Positions 45,974 through 57,900 of a stretch of 64,000 nucleotides of DNA are shown in pieces. The notes beneath the pieces were generated by a model. The model did not search any database. It had not been told where the DNA came from and saw only the letters and a list, made by a program, of their open reading frames with translations. The first letter of the stretch is position 1, and every line of letters begins with the position of its first letter. The stretch is taken from contig WJXW01000001.1 of NCBI GenBank assembly GCA_015832175.1, positions 2,480,001 to 2,544,000 on the forward strand, in the 5' to 3' direction. The position numbers were made by a program, and so were the translations under genes. The stretch is from Paraphaeosphaeria minitans. Lineage: Eukaryota > Ascomycota > Dothideomycetes > Pleosporales > Didymosphaeriaceae.

Positions 45974-47563
45974 TTAAATGCGGACTCCGCGATCATTGTT
46001 GATTGCGATCGATACTGGCTGATCCTGCATGTCTATATCATTTGCGAACTGGCCTTCTTGATCTCCATCACACCCAACTCGATGGTGGGTGCCGCTAATT
46101 TCCCTGTTGATGCTGATGCCACCGGAGCTGTCGCTGGAGCTGTCGCCATAGGCCGATGTATGGCGCTGATGCTGGCGGAGGGTAAGCTCTCGATAATTCC
46201 GCAGCTTGCTCAAGGTCAAACACCCTGGAGTTCCCTGGGTGAAAAGTGGTGCGTCGTAATTTGGCCACGTTGGGTTGCCGAACTTAGTCGGATCAAGCGG
46301 GCGTGGAAGACCCAAGACCGTATTAGCGTGAACTGTCGCGCGCTCTTTTGTGACTTGATCCGCTTTGAAACTTGCAATGGTGTATTCCAGGGCCCGGCGC
46401 TCGGCGTACGAGTTGAAGTCGAATCGAGAACGGAAATCGGGACTGAGGTGAAACCCAATCTCTGCATCGCATCCGGCGTTATGCAGGGTACGAATCTGGT
46501 CCATCATGATTTTGATCATCTTCACAACATACGGGCCACAAGGACCCCAATCGTCGAAGGGCGTAGAATTGTCGCACCATTGGTGAGGAGCGTTCCACTC
46601 GATAGAGAAGTCGTACTCCTCATCGTCGACCATCTTCTGCAAAGCACATGCATAGCGCTTGGCCATCTTCTCCATGCCGTTACCCAGCCCATCGATGTAG
46701 TGCGCTGACTTATTTGGCCGGTCAATTGCGAGAAGAGACCAATGAGTTCCTTGAAATTGCCCCGTAGACGTACCACCGATACCGTCGTTCAGCGGCATTA
46801 AAATCCACTTCTTTCCTTGGAATCTGGGCGCGTATGCTCTGAGCTCTGTCATGTCCAATTCTCTATCCGCCATAGCTGCAAATTTGAAGGCCTGGGCCGT
46901 CCCGGAGCCTACGACCATGATCTCGTTATCATCGGCTCCGTAGTATATCGAACACAACGCCAGCGCAGCATCCATGACGTCGTCTCTATACCAAGAATCG
47001 CGGTTCATCAAGGTGATGGTCGCAAAGTCTTCATTCCTTAGCGGGCCATCGCTGAATTGAGTGTATGTATCGTTGAGGAAGTCCCGCCCACTATTATCGC
47101 CGGGGTATTTGTCCGCGTTGAATTGCGGCAGAACGCAACCCCAGCGGTGAAGCTCGCGATAGCGAAGCGGGTCCGGTAAGGTGATCTGGTTCCGAAGCCG
47201 AACAGGTTCGTCGGTCTCTCGCACAGAAACGCTTATCTTCGCGGTCGATTGGGTCGGGTAAGTCAAGTCTTCTGGTACACGCTCGTAGTAGCAGGCTACA
47301 TAGTCGCGCTTCTCCTGAAAAGCCCCTGTAGCGAGTGAAGCGTCAATAGTGTATCGACGGCTCTTCAAAGGTGGTCGGGTAAGGCCAATAGGTGGCAGCT
47401 CGCGGCCAAAACCGCGCGAAGAAGTGACGAAGAGCGACTCAGTCTCGAGGCGGAGCTGAGTTCCTGTCTGCGCAAAAGCATGCGCACGCTGTATGTGAGC
47501 GGTAACATCCTGCGGCTTCCATTTGTGGCCGGCACCATCTGCGGGCTGCGCTGCGCTCTCCAT
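45974..47563 (-). CDS. Ulp1-like cysteine protease (C48/SENP-type), single exon
   Basis: Predicted protease of the ubiquitin-like-protein processing clan CE. Intronless, 529 residues from the ATG at 47563; an in-frame TTG eight codons upstream is not a good start. The C48-like core has His274 (GTHWSLLAIDRP), Asp291 (SAHYIDGLGNG) and Cys342 (DDWGPCGPYVVKM). The usual oxyanion Gln six residues before Cys is absent (Phe there); the nearest Gln is 14 before (HQWCDN). The N-terminal 200 residues are unlike Ulp1 and unrecognised; the C-terminal 100 are Ser/Asp/Gln-rich and probably disordered. No targeting signal. It sits alone between gene-poor stretches. Substrate (SUMO, NEDD8, other) cannot be told. 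Confidence 0.75.
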   Translation of the reverse strand: MESAAQPADGAGHKWKPQDVTAHIQRAHAFAQTGTQLRLETESLFVTSSRGFGRELPPIGLTRPPLKSRRYTIDASLATGAFQEKRDYVACYYERVPEDLTYPTQSTAKISVSVRETDEPVRLRNQITLPDPLRYRELHRWGCVLPQFNADKYPGDNSGRDFLNDTYTQFSDGPLRNEDFATITLMNRDSWYRDDVMDAALALCSIYYGADDNEIMVVGSGTAQAFKFAAMADRELDMTELRAYAPRFQGKKWILMPLNDGIGGTSTGQFQGTHWSLLAIDRPNKSAHYIDGLGNGMEKMAKRYACALQKMVDDEEYDFSIEWNAPHQWCDNSTPFDDWGPCGPYVVKMIKIMMDQIRTLHNAGCDAEIGFHLSPDFRSRFDFNSYAERRALEYTIASFKADQVTKERATVHANTVLGLPRPLDPTKFGNPTWPNYDAPLFTQGTPGCLTLSKLRNYRELTLRQHQRHTSAYGDSSSDSSGGISINREISGTHHRVGCDGDQEGQFANDIDMQDQPVSIAINNDRGVRI

Positions 47564-48333
47564 GATGATATGTTGCGGTCCGAACAAACAGGTGAGTTTA
47601 GCGCTGAGTTTTTCTGGGGGGTTTTTTGTCGATTCTGCGACGGTCGAAGTTCGTGTTGTCGCAAGTGTCGTGTGGAGTGTGTTTGGTCAGAGGGAGAAAT
47701 TATTATGTGATGGTGCTTTCAAGCTTGTGGAGCGAGGTGAGAGTGAATGAAAGATGTTAGCGTTGTGCACCGACCCGCTTGTTGCGTTTGCCGTCGACAC
47801 CACCCACAGACAAGAACAAATTCTGGTCGTCGCTTTCGCACCGTGGAGCAGGTCCGTACCACTTTCCTGTCGCTGACAACGTCATCGTTGCTGGGTGGTT
47901 GAGGCGACGATATTTCCAGAACCACGGTTCACACGTGACTCACCCCAGGTTACTCCTATCTCTTCGTGGGTCGCAGCCTACGGGCACCCACAAGCGCCCC
48001 CATATTGAATTCCACAGCCCCGAAATTCTAAATGGTGCTCAGACTACTGCTTTGTTGAGGGGAATAGGCCATACCATACCCACCAAGGTTCACCATATCA
48101 AAGCTCCAGAACTATGAGTGTCGACACTTCTCACCTCCCCAAAGCACGACCGCCGCTTAGCAGAACCATGGACATCGTGAAGTGACGTCACTGCGTTGAG
48201 TTCTTGGAAATAGTTGGTGGCTGCATCATGCGATTTGTTTTGGGCGCGTACTTTCTCAAGCTCTCGTTCACTTCTACCTAGGAAGCCGTTCAGGAAATTT
48301 GCGAGAGCGAGAGCGACTCACACAGATTCCAAG
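47564..48333. other. Intergenic region
   Basis: 770 bp holding the promoter of the protease gene. The open frame at 47779-48117 starts at TTG and is not recognisable. Confidence 0.5.
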
Positions 48334-49514
48334 CTAGGGGAGCAGTGAGGCGATCACAGATACGAAGCTGCTGTACCACATACGCAACTCGTGATCATTC
48401 CTGGCACATTGGTGTCTGAAAACTTTTACCTTGCGAAGAACTTCTTCAGTGGACGTGCGTGTGCTGATTGGGTCCCATTCTTCCAGGTCGCCAGAAATCT
48501 TGACCAAAATATCAGAAGCAGTATCAACAACGTTCTTGTGTCGCGATTTCCAGGGTCTAATGATCCACTCGGGCTTGGAGAAATAGGTCGCCTGTCGGTT
48601 TGCAAGAGCAGAAGTCACACCATTGTGGCGACATTCGAGGAATATCTCATGTGCACCAGTATGCGAGAATGCTTTCGGAGGATGTTGGTGGATAAGGGTT
48701 AGCAAGCCTTGTACATGGCCTTTCCAATTGCTTGCTTCTGCGCTAATATCATTGAGTTGCTGCGACGGTCAGCCAGACGTTCTTCGCAAGCCAACGTACT
48801 CACGTCATATAGCGCCAATATGCGACAGCAATTTAGCACTTCGAAAGGTTTCGCCTTGCCTGGAGTATTCAGCTCCTGGGCGAACAGAGACAGCGCTTTG
48901 TCGTACATCTCAAGACCCTGCCGTATGAGCAGTTTGTCTTCCGTGTCTCGGCCTATCTTCGAGGTACTCAAAGCAAGTAACGCGCACCTCGTCACCTCGC
49001 TTCATGGCACACAGTTAAGAGTATAGCCAGTCCATTGAGTTCCCGAGCTTACAAAAGAAGCCATACATAGATCTACCGCACTAGAGCCTAGAGGTAAAAA
49101 TACCCCCTAAAAGGCCCAGGACCAAGGTTTCATAGAGCCGCAGCTCGAACGACGTCCGGTTCAAGCCTTTGGACTGTGGAGCCACAAATGCTAGTCCCCA
49201 CATCAGGCCCGGCTGCTGCGAACGATGTTGCTCTTTCTTCATAACGGCTTTGTAAGATCCATTTCCTAGATCATCGGTATGGACTAAAACAATAGTACGC
49301 TCATATCTACCGCACACGAGACGCCCGCGTATGCAACCACCACAAGTCGGTCGTAGTTGGTCGCACTTAATAGGGCAATGTCAGCCACATTCATAACTAG
49401 CGCACTTGTATAGAAGATCACATACCCTCTTCTCCTATATCGACACGTCGAGCATCCTTTCGGGCTTAGCATCGTACTAATAGAGTTGATATACAGGCCT
49501 AGGACTCCAACCAT
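48334..49514 (-). pseudogene. Zn2Cys6 fungal transcription factor, probably inactivated
   Basis: The ATG at 49514 leads to SPKGCSTCRYRRR, the first half of a Zn2Cys6 cluster; a 60-bp intron (49366-49425) follows, then CDQLRPTCGGCIRGRLVCGR, the second half. Downstream text fits the regulatory region of such factors: SSAVDLCMASFV, TRCALLALSTSKIGRDTEDK, LFAQELNTPGK, and, after a 48.8-kb intron with GTGAGT/CGCAG, QLNDISAEASNWKGHVQGLL, LTLIHQHPPKAF, TGAHEIFLECRHNGVT. Three defects are visible: the phase across intron 1 is off by one at a G run, a second one-base shift lies in a G run near 49107, and an in-frame TGA occurs near 49013 before SEVTRCALLA. Either it is a recent pseudogene or the assembly has homopolymer errors here. 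Confidence 0.65.
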
Positions 49515-52259
49515 CTTAGACTACTTATGGCAAACGGGTAATGTGAAGGGACAGCCAGGACTAGTCCAGTCGATGAAGTCTCTTAGAACTCTGCTCATAT
49601 ACGAAGCTTTGCTGCCCGAACAGCTCTGAACGCCCTTTTCAGGCTATCCTGTAATGGAAGTCATTGTGATCGGGGAGGAGAAAAGAGCAGCCACCCGCAC
49701 TCAATGAGGAGTTTCCATTACATGCTCTGCATTTACACAGTTACGTGGAAAAGAGGCGAGGTTATGTACCTAAAGAACGATGCGTCGTCGTCGTTGCCTC
49801 TCACGGACTTTGGTGCATCAGGGAGGACGACGGCGCAAAATGCAATCTACCTAGATCTAGCGGATGGGACAGTAGGTATATCTGATGATTCCGTGCACGT
49901 CATGGCCAATCCGACATACTTTATTCGAATTAATACCTGCGCGATGTTCATTTTTTTGCCCTATCACTATCATATCTTTTTCTGGAATATTGGCATTTCA
50001 GCGTGCATATTATGGGTCTAACAAGTGCTGTCTGGAGTGAGGTTGTATTGAGAAACTGTTGCGTACAGGCGCAGGTGCAAAAGAGAACTCTTTCACACGT
50101 ACGCGATAGATAATCTATATACCATGGGCCTTTATCTCCACAGAAACCAATTCTATCATCCTGCTGTGCCTTTCCCATCTTTTCATTATTCTGAAAATCT
50201 TCTGGTCGATGCACTATCAGCAATCATTCGACTCTTAAAACAAATACGTGCCTCTTATGTGTCATCATGTAGTGTACCCACCATATCCATACATGTGACC
50301 TGCACGTATCCTGTACATTCCCGATTTTTCTATGGCTTCAATATAGTCACCGAAGTTAATGAGGGCGTCATCGGTGCCCTAAATGCCATTTTGGTCGCTA
50401 CTCTCAGCACCTTCATCCGCTTTCACCCACCCGTAGACGTGTAGATCGACCCTGTGTATCCTTTCTGTAGTTCTGCAGCTTTGAACACGCCTCCGCTGAA
50501 ACCTGTTCTTTTGGCACACGTGCCCATTAAAGCACTACACGTCAAATCCCGACATTTAGGTACTTTCTAAAGCATAGGATTGTTTCAAAACTACAATTTT
50601 ATGTGGAAACAACCTGTTAAAGAATGTCCTGAGGTTGAACAAACCTTGTGACTGTGGGAACTAACAAAAACGACCACGCACGCAGTTTTTGTTAGCTTAA
50701 AGTTGGAACCCGCTTATCCTACTTTTAGCACGTCGTAGTCCTTCTATGGCTTCAAGTACTTCGCAAGAAGCTTATTATGCTTCACAGTGTTATGCTTCTG
50801 AACCTCTGCGTAATTTCCCACGGCTACCTGCTTCCCTGTCAGCGTGAAGATTCATAGCAAGTGGAATGAGTGGAGGACGATACCATCACCTCCCCGAACT
50901 GGCCTGATCCATCCACCTGAAACGCTCGCAGCTGGTCGTTCAGCACAGTTAGCCCCTTGGGGTTCTGCATCATCGTGATCGCGTCTCGGCTTACGATATA
51001 CACATGTGACTATGCATAAAAGAGAAATTTCAAAACAACCTGTCTGTGCTGTCATCGGCGAATTAGTAGAAACTCTCCATAAAGATATTAGATCTCTGGC
51101 CACATCCATCGCAGACGGGATTTTCGATCAGCACCCGACTTTTGTTTCGCGCATTTTGTACGTTCTATATAAGGACCGGTGTTGCTGAAGGCACAACGGC
51201 CGAAGTGGTGGAAAGACGAGAGCTTCAGCAGGCGAACACGAAGGTTCCATAAGACGCGGTTTGTTATGATATCGCGGTAGGCTAGCGAAATTAAGAGTCG
51301 AGGCAACCGGTTTACCTTCACCTCTACAGCCCACGTTTACTGTGTCTCACTTAGATAGTAATCGATCCGATAGATCCCGCAATAGGTTACCCGTGGATCT
51401 ATCGTGTCGATCTGATCTCTGAGAAAGGGAACACGATCTTTAGTATATTTTCAGTTATTCAGCTTGTGTAGACATATGCAAAAGTCTGGCTTATCGATAA
51501 TATTCGGCGTGGGGTTAATGTAAAGTTTCCCCACAAAGACATTTGCGGTAGCTAGCTCAGACCATTACCTGTGCCATCAGCTCTTTTTGAATCTCCCTTG
51601 CCTGGAGATGGTACCACTGTACAAAGGCACACTCACCGACCTACGACATCACCTGAGAAGCTCTCGGATCAAGGGTATCGACGGTCGTGGAGGCCTATCT
51701 CGCAATATTCTGTGCTTCTGCTCCTGCGGGCTCAGCCTATGTTTTCCATGCTTCAAAAGGAAATATAATGAGGACCGTTCCTTTGGGCGGTATTGGAGGC
51801 TCCAGGGACTAGGAATCAGTCGAGCGTCAGAATCGATCTCTCTCAATTGTACGGTGCCTCACCACACAATATACGGACGAATTATCATCTACAATGATCA
51901 GGACTGAAACTGGCAGTACCAAATCTTCGCCTATAGATAACAGCATTATGGAGATGTTTGATGTGGTTTCTCGTTACTGTTCTCATATACTCGGGCTGAT
52001 ATGTACGACGTTCTTAGATGGTTACAGACGCTACCACGCATGCAAGCACGAGATATGTAGCGCGCATGTTATCAGGTACCCGCCCGAGAGGATACGCACA
52101 CTCATATTGGCCGAACATTAACAAATTACAACCTAGAACGACCGGAGCACTGCCTGCGTGCTCATTTGCTGCACTGATCGAAGCGTCATTGCTAGATGAT
52201 TTTCCCTAGCATTTGCCAGCATTCGTGCTGCCAGTATCCAGAGGGAGGCATGAAGCCAA
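49515..52259. other. Long gene-free region
   Basis: 2.7 kb. Short open frames (for example 49704-50021, 50124-50444 and 51587-51907) have no recognisable motifs and moderately low G+C. I see no transposon ends. Nothing supported. Confidence 0.5.
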
Positions 52260-53945
52260 TCAATCAGTGTCATCCGGAAGCTCTTCGATGCGCCCGGAGC
52301 GGAAAGCTTCTTCGACAGGATTCTTCACGTCTACCACACCCGTGGCTTTGAGTCTGTCGCAATGTTAGTATAGCTGAATCGTGACAGTGTGAGGTTCATT
52401 ACATACCTTTCAAACAGCACAAATAGCCGCTCCGCCTCCCGCTCTTTCTCTTCCTCTGTCATTGGCTCCTGGAAGCTTGGATCTTCAGCATCTAACCTCT
52501 GTCCCGTTATCGGGTTTACTGGTATAGCCCTATCTGGGTCTGCAGTCGCAGAGGCTTCGATCGCGCTCTCGGGCATTTGGATGTTATTACTCAGCAGGAA
52601 GCCCGATGCGAAACCATATCCGACGTTTTGGACGAATTTACTCGCATCCTTCCCGGATAGCTCGAACATCATGGCGGATATGGAGCTTCGTAGAGAGGGT
52701 GTCATGGCGGAGGTCGAAAGGCGGAGGAGGCGTGCTGAGAGAGTGTCGGACTGACCCAGAGGGCGCGATCGCTCCTCGTCGGTGGGGAGCAGGAGCCATT
52801 CCATGTACTTCTGTACGCTCTCGGGTGCGATCTCATAGATGCGACGTAGGAGAGTTAGCACAGGAGCCACCGTTTCGTCCAGCTCCCTTTCCGAGTACGC
52901 TACAATAGCATTGTCCAAGATATCGATGAGAAACTCAGCATTGCACTTCTGGTCGAACTTGGGGAACACAGCGTTCATGCCCAGAAACTCCAACTGCTGG
53001 CCCTTTTTGTCCTCCAGATCGAGATTGAGAAGGGAATTGACAAGGTAATTTACGGGCGCTTGGAGGGGTGGGCTGGGTATCTTCCGACGCGTAAGAATCT
53101 TGAATATGTGCGGTATCGACTTGGAGAAGTGTTCGGCCAGATCAGGGTAGAAGTGGGTGATGTTGAACATGAGTTTGAGTGTCTCTGAAAGCGCCATAAG
53201 ATCCATGAGCGAGGTGTGCATCTGCGAATGGCGTCGTGTATGCTTGGAGTACCGCTTTGCATGTCGGGTCATGGCGTTGTTGACATGTTCAGCAAGTTCG
53301 TGGTGCTGGACCAGGTTGTCGAAGTCAACATTGGTATCGTAGGTCATGAGGAAGAGAATGCGAGAGCACAGGAATTCGTCGTCAACGTTCTCTTGCTGCA
53401 CACTGTCAGCTAGGTCCTTGGCCCGGTGTACAACATGCCTTCAGTCTATCCGCTGCCTTTGGTGCATATCCAAGGTCGACCACCACCTGGCGCATCTTGG
53501 GCTCGAGGAGCAGGGCGTTTGCAATGCAACGGAGCGCTTCTTGCGAGGTGGGGACGTCGGTGTCTTCGAAGGCATATTGGCAAAGCGTGTGGATTCCCTA
53601 CATACGTGTGATCAGCATCTCGCACCTCGTCACGCTCAGCTGGTCGTCGCAACATACGTCCTTGGTAAATATTGGATCTGCATCTTCCATAGCCCGGCCA
53701 TGCACCTTGAGTTGTTCCAGCAAGGTCGCCCGCCCTACTTCCGTGTAAGCAGAGATGCATGAGTGGAGGCTGCGAGCGCCTACGTTTCGAGGCGAGTTTC
53801 TTCGCGGTAAGGTCCGTCTTCAATTCGTGAAGGATGCTGGTCACCTCTTCCAGCTTCGCTGCGACAAGGTTAGCAGCGTGAGACAGTCACGGAGCATGCG
53901 CGCACCTTTGCCGCCGCGCGGCTTCGACTCTTGTCTGCTCAGCAT
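52260..53945 (-). CDS. ric8: RIC8/synembryn, G-alpha chaperone and exchange factor
   Basis: Cytosolic non-receptor GEF and chaperone for heterotrimeric G-alpha subunits, acting in growth and conidiation in filamentous fungi. Six exons: 53906-53945, 53784-53858, 53658-53734, 53439-53597, 52407-53395 and 52260-52353; 1434 nt, 477 residues, the family length. Start MLSRQESKPRGGKAKLEEVT; then LLEQLKVHGR, DPIFTKDGIHTLCQYAFE, QEALRCIANALLLEPKMRQV, VDDEFLCSRILFLMTYDT (armadillo core), LVNSLLNLDLEDKKGQQLEF and the C-terminal LKATGVVDVKNPVEEAFRSG. The intron at 53396-53438 (43 bp) begins GC rather than GT; no GT option keeps the frame. The last intron has a perfect TACTAAC branch site. The gene is head to head with rif1. 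Confidence 0.92.
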
Positions 53946-54934
53946 GTTGCAAAGGGCGCAGCGCAAGGGTTGCCTTGCACCGCTGCACGAGTAGGGTGGG
54001 AGGTAATAATGCTCGCCAGGCGCGCGACGACGGCGGAGGACCCCGCGCCGAAGCTTTAATACGGGCAGACACGAGACGACACATCAACCATGACCGAATG
54101 ACATTCACGGTGAGACCAAGGAACTGCTTATGCTGCCGGACTGCAAAAAGGTCACCTAGAACCCGCACTGGGCTACGAATTGCGCTGGACGTGAGGCCAT
54201 GCCTGGTCGCAATTCCCTGAGCGGGTGCCCTGAGTGTGGGGTAGGTAGGTACCTATTTGCTAGCGCCGCTGATTGTATAGGTAGGTACCTACCTACGATG
54301 CCAACCTACGGTGAAGGACCACCAGGGCGCAGACGAACAGGGTGCAACAGAGGCTCAAGGCAGCCTGGGGAGCACCTGAAGAATAATCGGTAGGCGCCAT
54401 TCCTGTGTTACGTATACGCATGGTGGTGTCAAGTGTGCTGGCTTTGGTGTGCGCATCTGCTTGGAAAGTGGAGGGATAAGGAGGACTGACTGGCCCCAAA
54501 GACGCCTTCATTTGCCTGCTGTTCGCGCTATCCCAGAATATCTAGATTAATGAACATAATCCGGGACACGGCAGTGATTCCCGCAGGGCAGGCTTTTGCA
54601 AGCACGCGTACGTTAACGCGAGACTTATCATATACAACAATGATGAGTGATACAAGGCTTCGTTCATGCGGTGAAGACGATTCCATGAATGCACGTCTTT
54701 GGCCACCAAACGCTGCAGGGTCCCCCATTAAGCCAAGTCCGGCACGGCACGTGATGGCGGCGCTCAAGGACGCGCCGGTACGCGACTTGAACGTGGATCG
54801 CGCGCATCGGCCAGCCAGCCATTTCAGCGGGCAGCCCTAGCACCCTCTCTCACCCACGCCCGTCTGCTGCCGCAATGCCAGCGCTCAACCAGCTCTCAGT
54901 TCTTGTTTCCACATGATTGTTTTCCCGCATAGCC
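53946..54934. other. Divergent promoter region ric8/rif1
   Basis: 989 bp between the start codons of two divergent genes. It includes a GGTA/TACC repeat block (separate entry). No gene supported. Confidence 0.6.
54240..54296. repeat. GGTA/TACC repeat block
   Basis: Two blocks, GGTAGGTAGGTACC and GGTAGGTACCTACCTAC, separated by about 27 bp. Same motif as in the 22-25 kb gap. Confidence 0.85.
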
Positions 54935-57900
54935 ATGGTGTTTTCCGGTTCCAAGCTTGAGTCTCTTTCCGTACGACCCCCAACGCCGCCGAGGGATATC
55001 CACGACGCCGATCCAGACGCCGAAGAAGTCCTGGATTTCCTCAAAGATCCTTTTGGCACGAAAGAGCCCGTTGCCAGAGCAATCGCGGCCAAACTCCCCC
55101 TCAACACGCCCCAGACCTCGCCGTCGTCCGAGAGCGGCATCCCATCCAGCTCCGCGCCGTCCTCCAGCAGAAAGAAGAAGGTCAACTTCGAGGCCCAGCC
55201 AGCCGCGGCAAATGGCAACGGCGTATCCTCGCAGCCATTCCTACCCCACCACAGCTCACCACTGCGTCCTCTGCCTCAGACACGTGTGTCGAAGCCGCTC
55301 AAATCGATCCTCAAGCCGTCCGACGCCGCGTCCACACCACCGCCCGCAGACCAAGGCACACCAACGAAAAATCAGTCATTCGCCGAGATGCTGGAATCCG
55401 TCATGAAGCAGCTGGCTTCGCAAGCCCGCTCCAATCGTTTCGATGGCTATCACTCGCTCCAACGTACCATGCAAGCATACGACAAGCTGCCAGACCCGCA
55501 GGCTTTGGTCGACAAGATGGGCCTGATAACGCAATTCATAAAACGGGACATGTATGCCACAGGTATCAATGGCACCGGTCTGGACACGCAGCTCCTCCAG
55601 CAGGCCTTGAAATTTCTCATGGCGTTGATCCGCATACTAGAAGTCAGACCCGCTATGCCGGATGAGTTCTGCAGCTTCGTTGTTGACCGAATCATTCAAG
55701 TGGCTGCAGACCCGAACATGCCCAAGGTGGCTATCAACACGCACTTGGCCGTGCTAATGCAACAGAACTTTCGTCCCAGGACGATGACACCCATCCGCGT
55801 AGAAAGAATTCTGGATGTCATGGATACGATAGAAGAGCGTGTCTCCGGACTTTCCGTCCTAGCATACCGGGCCCGAATCTTCAGAAAGTTGATCCAGCAA
55901 CGACCGGAAGTAATGTCGCAGCATACAGAACGATGGTTTAAGCACACTGTCAAAGCCTTGCTTTCAACCCACAAAGATATCAATCAGAGCGCTCTAGACA
56001 CCATAATATCTTCTGCCAAAGCTTTTGGCAACGATCGGCAAGTCACCATGTCCGTTCTCCTTGTCATGAACAAGGTCAGAAGCGATGGAGAAACAGCTAT
56101 ACATGGGATGGCGAAGGAACTGCAAAAGTTGCTAGGCTCAGACAACGCCGCAATGGCGCCTCAGATCTGGTCGGCTGTCACGTCGTTACTTCCCGGTTGT
56201 CTCGACAAAGGTCAATTCTCCGCCATTGCTGAATGGCTGAAAGTCTTTGAGATGCTATTCAGATCTACCAGGGAGGATGTCAAGATACAGGCCAATGTTG
56301 CCCTTGGCTTTCTCGTATATGCGGTACAGTTGAATGAGAATACACCACAAGTTTGGTCAAAGATGCTGGTCAGGATTCCCCAATCTCAACTTGAGCACCA
56401 GCGCGGCAAGAAAACAGAACGGGACGCAGCGACAGCCGCCTATTTCGCTTTGTTGTACCATGCCTTCGGACCAACCGCGACGCACAAACAGCTGGATCGA
56501 TACTGGTTGGATTTTGTCGCCGAATTTTGGAGACCACTTGTCCGGCCGTCGTCTACTGGCCACTCTTCACCGAAGCACGCGTTTGCTGCTTGTCGGATCG
56601 CGTCAGCTCTGTTCAGCGGCAACCGAAAACCCTGCGACCCGCAGAGGACCCTAGACCTACGACCGCAGGCCATGTTGCAGCTCCAGGACTTACCAACATT
56701 GGATCCCAAATGGGTACGGAAGTCCGTTCCCTTGGTCTTAGAATTTGTGGAGATGCTTTTAGAAGTAACACCATGGACAACCGACGATTGCAAAGACGAG
56801 CCGGCGAAGACGATGTGGCTCTCTCTATTGAACTCGTTGAACACCGCGAGCAGCCAAGAGGTCATGGTCTCGAACGATTCCAAGGATGCAATGGCACACC
56901 TGGTCAATTTCCTTCGACGTGTCTGGGATGGACATGCTGCTCAGTTGGCTCTATCGCAGCAAAAAGAGGATAGCTGGGCTGACAAGTACTGCTTTTTGTT
57001 GGAAGAGATCGTCATGAAGCTCGGTGCAGTGCGGTTTTCTGACAAATTTCTTGCACGCAACGAGCAAAATGACTTCGAGGCTGCTGCGACACCGTCTCAT
57101 CGTTCTCGATCATATGGTCCTCGGACATCACCACTTCTCTACTTCGTCGATTTACTGATCAACCAGTCCGAGGGCAAATTGTCCGACTCCCTAAGGTTGC
57201 GAGCACTAAAAGTACTGGTCAAACCTTGCTTCGATGCCCAGAACACACGCTTGAGCAAATTGGAGTTGGTTCGCGACTGTTCCACCCTGGTCGATGCGTC
57301 TACGCGAACTCCTCTTTCTGACAGCTTTTGGTCAACAGCCTGTACTTTGTTGACTTCTTGTCTAGAGGAAAATCGATCGGATGGGAAAGAGCAAGGTTCT
57401 CGACAACTGGGTAAAGAGTACAATGTCGTCGTTGAGGCAATCTCTTTAGGCTTCGCGTATCTGTCGAGAGAGCCTGCAGGGGTGCTACTTCTCAGCTCTC
57501 TTACGGACACGGTCCGGCGAGAAGCTGGCGAGGGTGCCGTGATACTTGCTGTTGTCGAAAAGGTGTCGGAGAATATCCTAAAGCGCACTGGAGCAGAAGC
57601 CAAGGTCACTTGCCTACCGTTCCTCAGCGTCATCCTGCGCAATCTTCCTACATCAATCGCCCGCAGGATTGTTGAACAGGGGCGCCAGAATCTTTGGCCT
57701 TCAGCTTCTACATTAGGGAGATCCGCTGACTTCGATCCCTACAATCACCTCTACGACGCGATAGTGTCTATCGGATATGCCGCGTATGAAAATTTGAACA
57801 CGGATGACGCACATGTAACCGGCAATTTCATCGAAGCATTAGCAACCTCAGTGCGACAGTGCCCACCGTCTTTGATCGCTGTGTACTTGCGGAAAACCCA

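Noticed and set aside
49704..50444. Overlapping 90-106-codon frames on both strands
   Set aside because: Codon use and residues look random, no promoter or splice context, no family.
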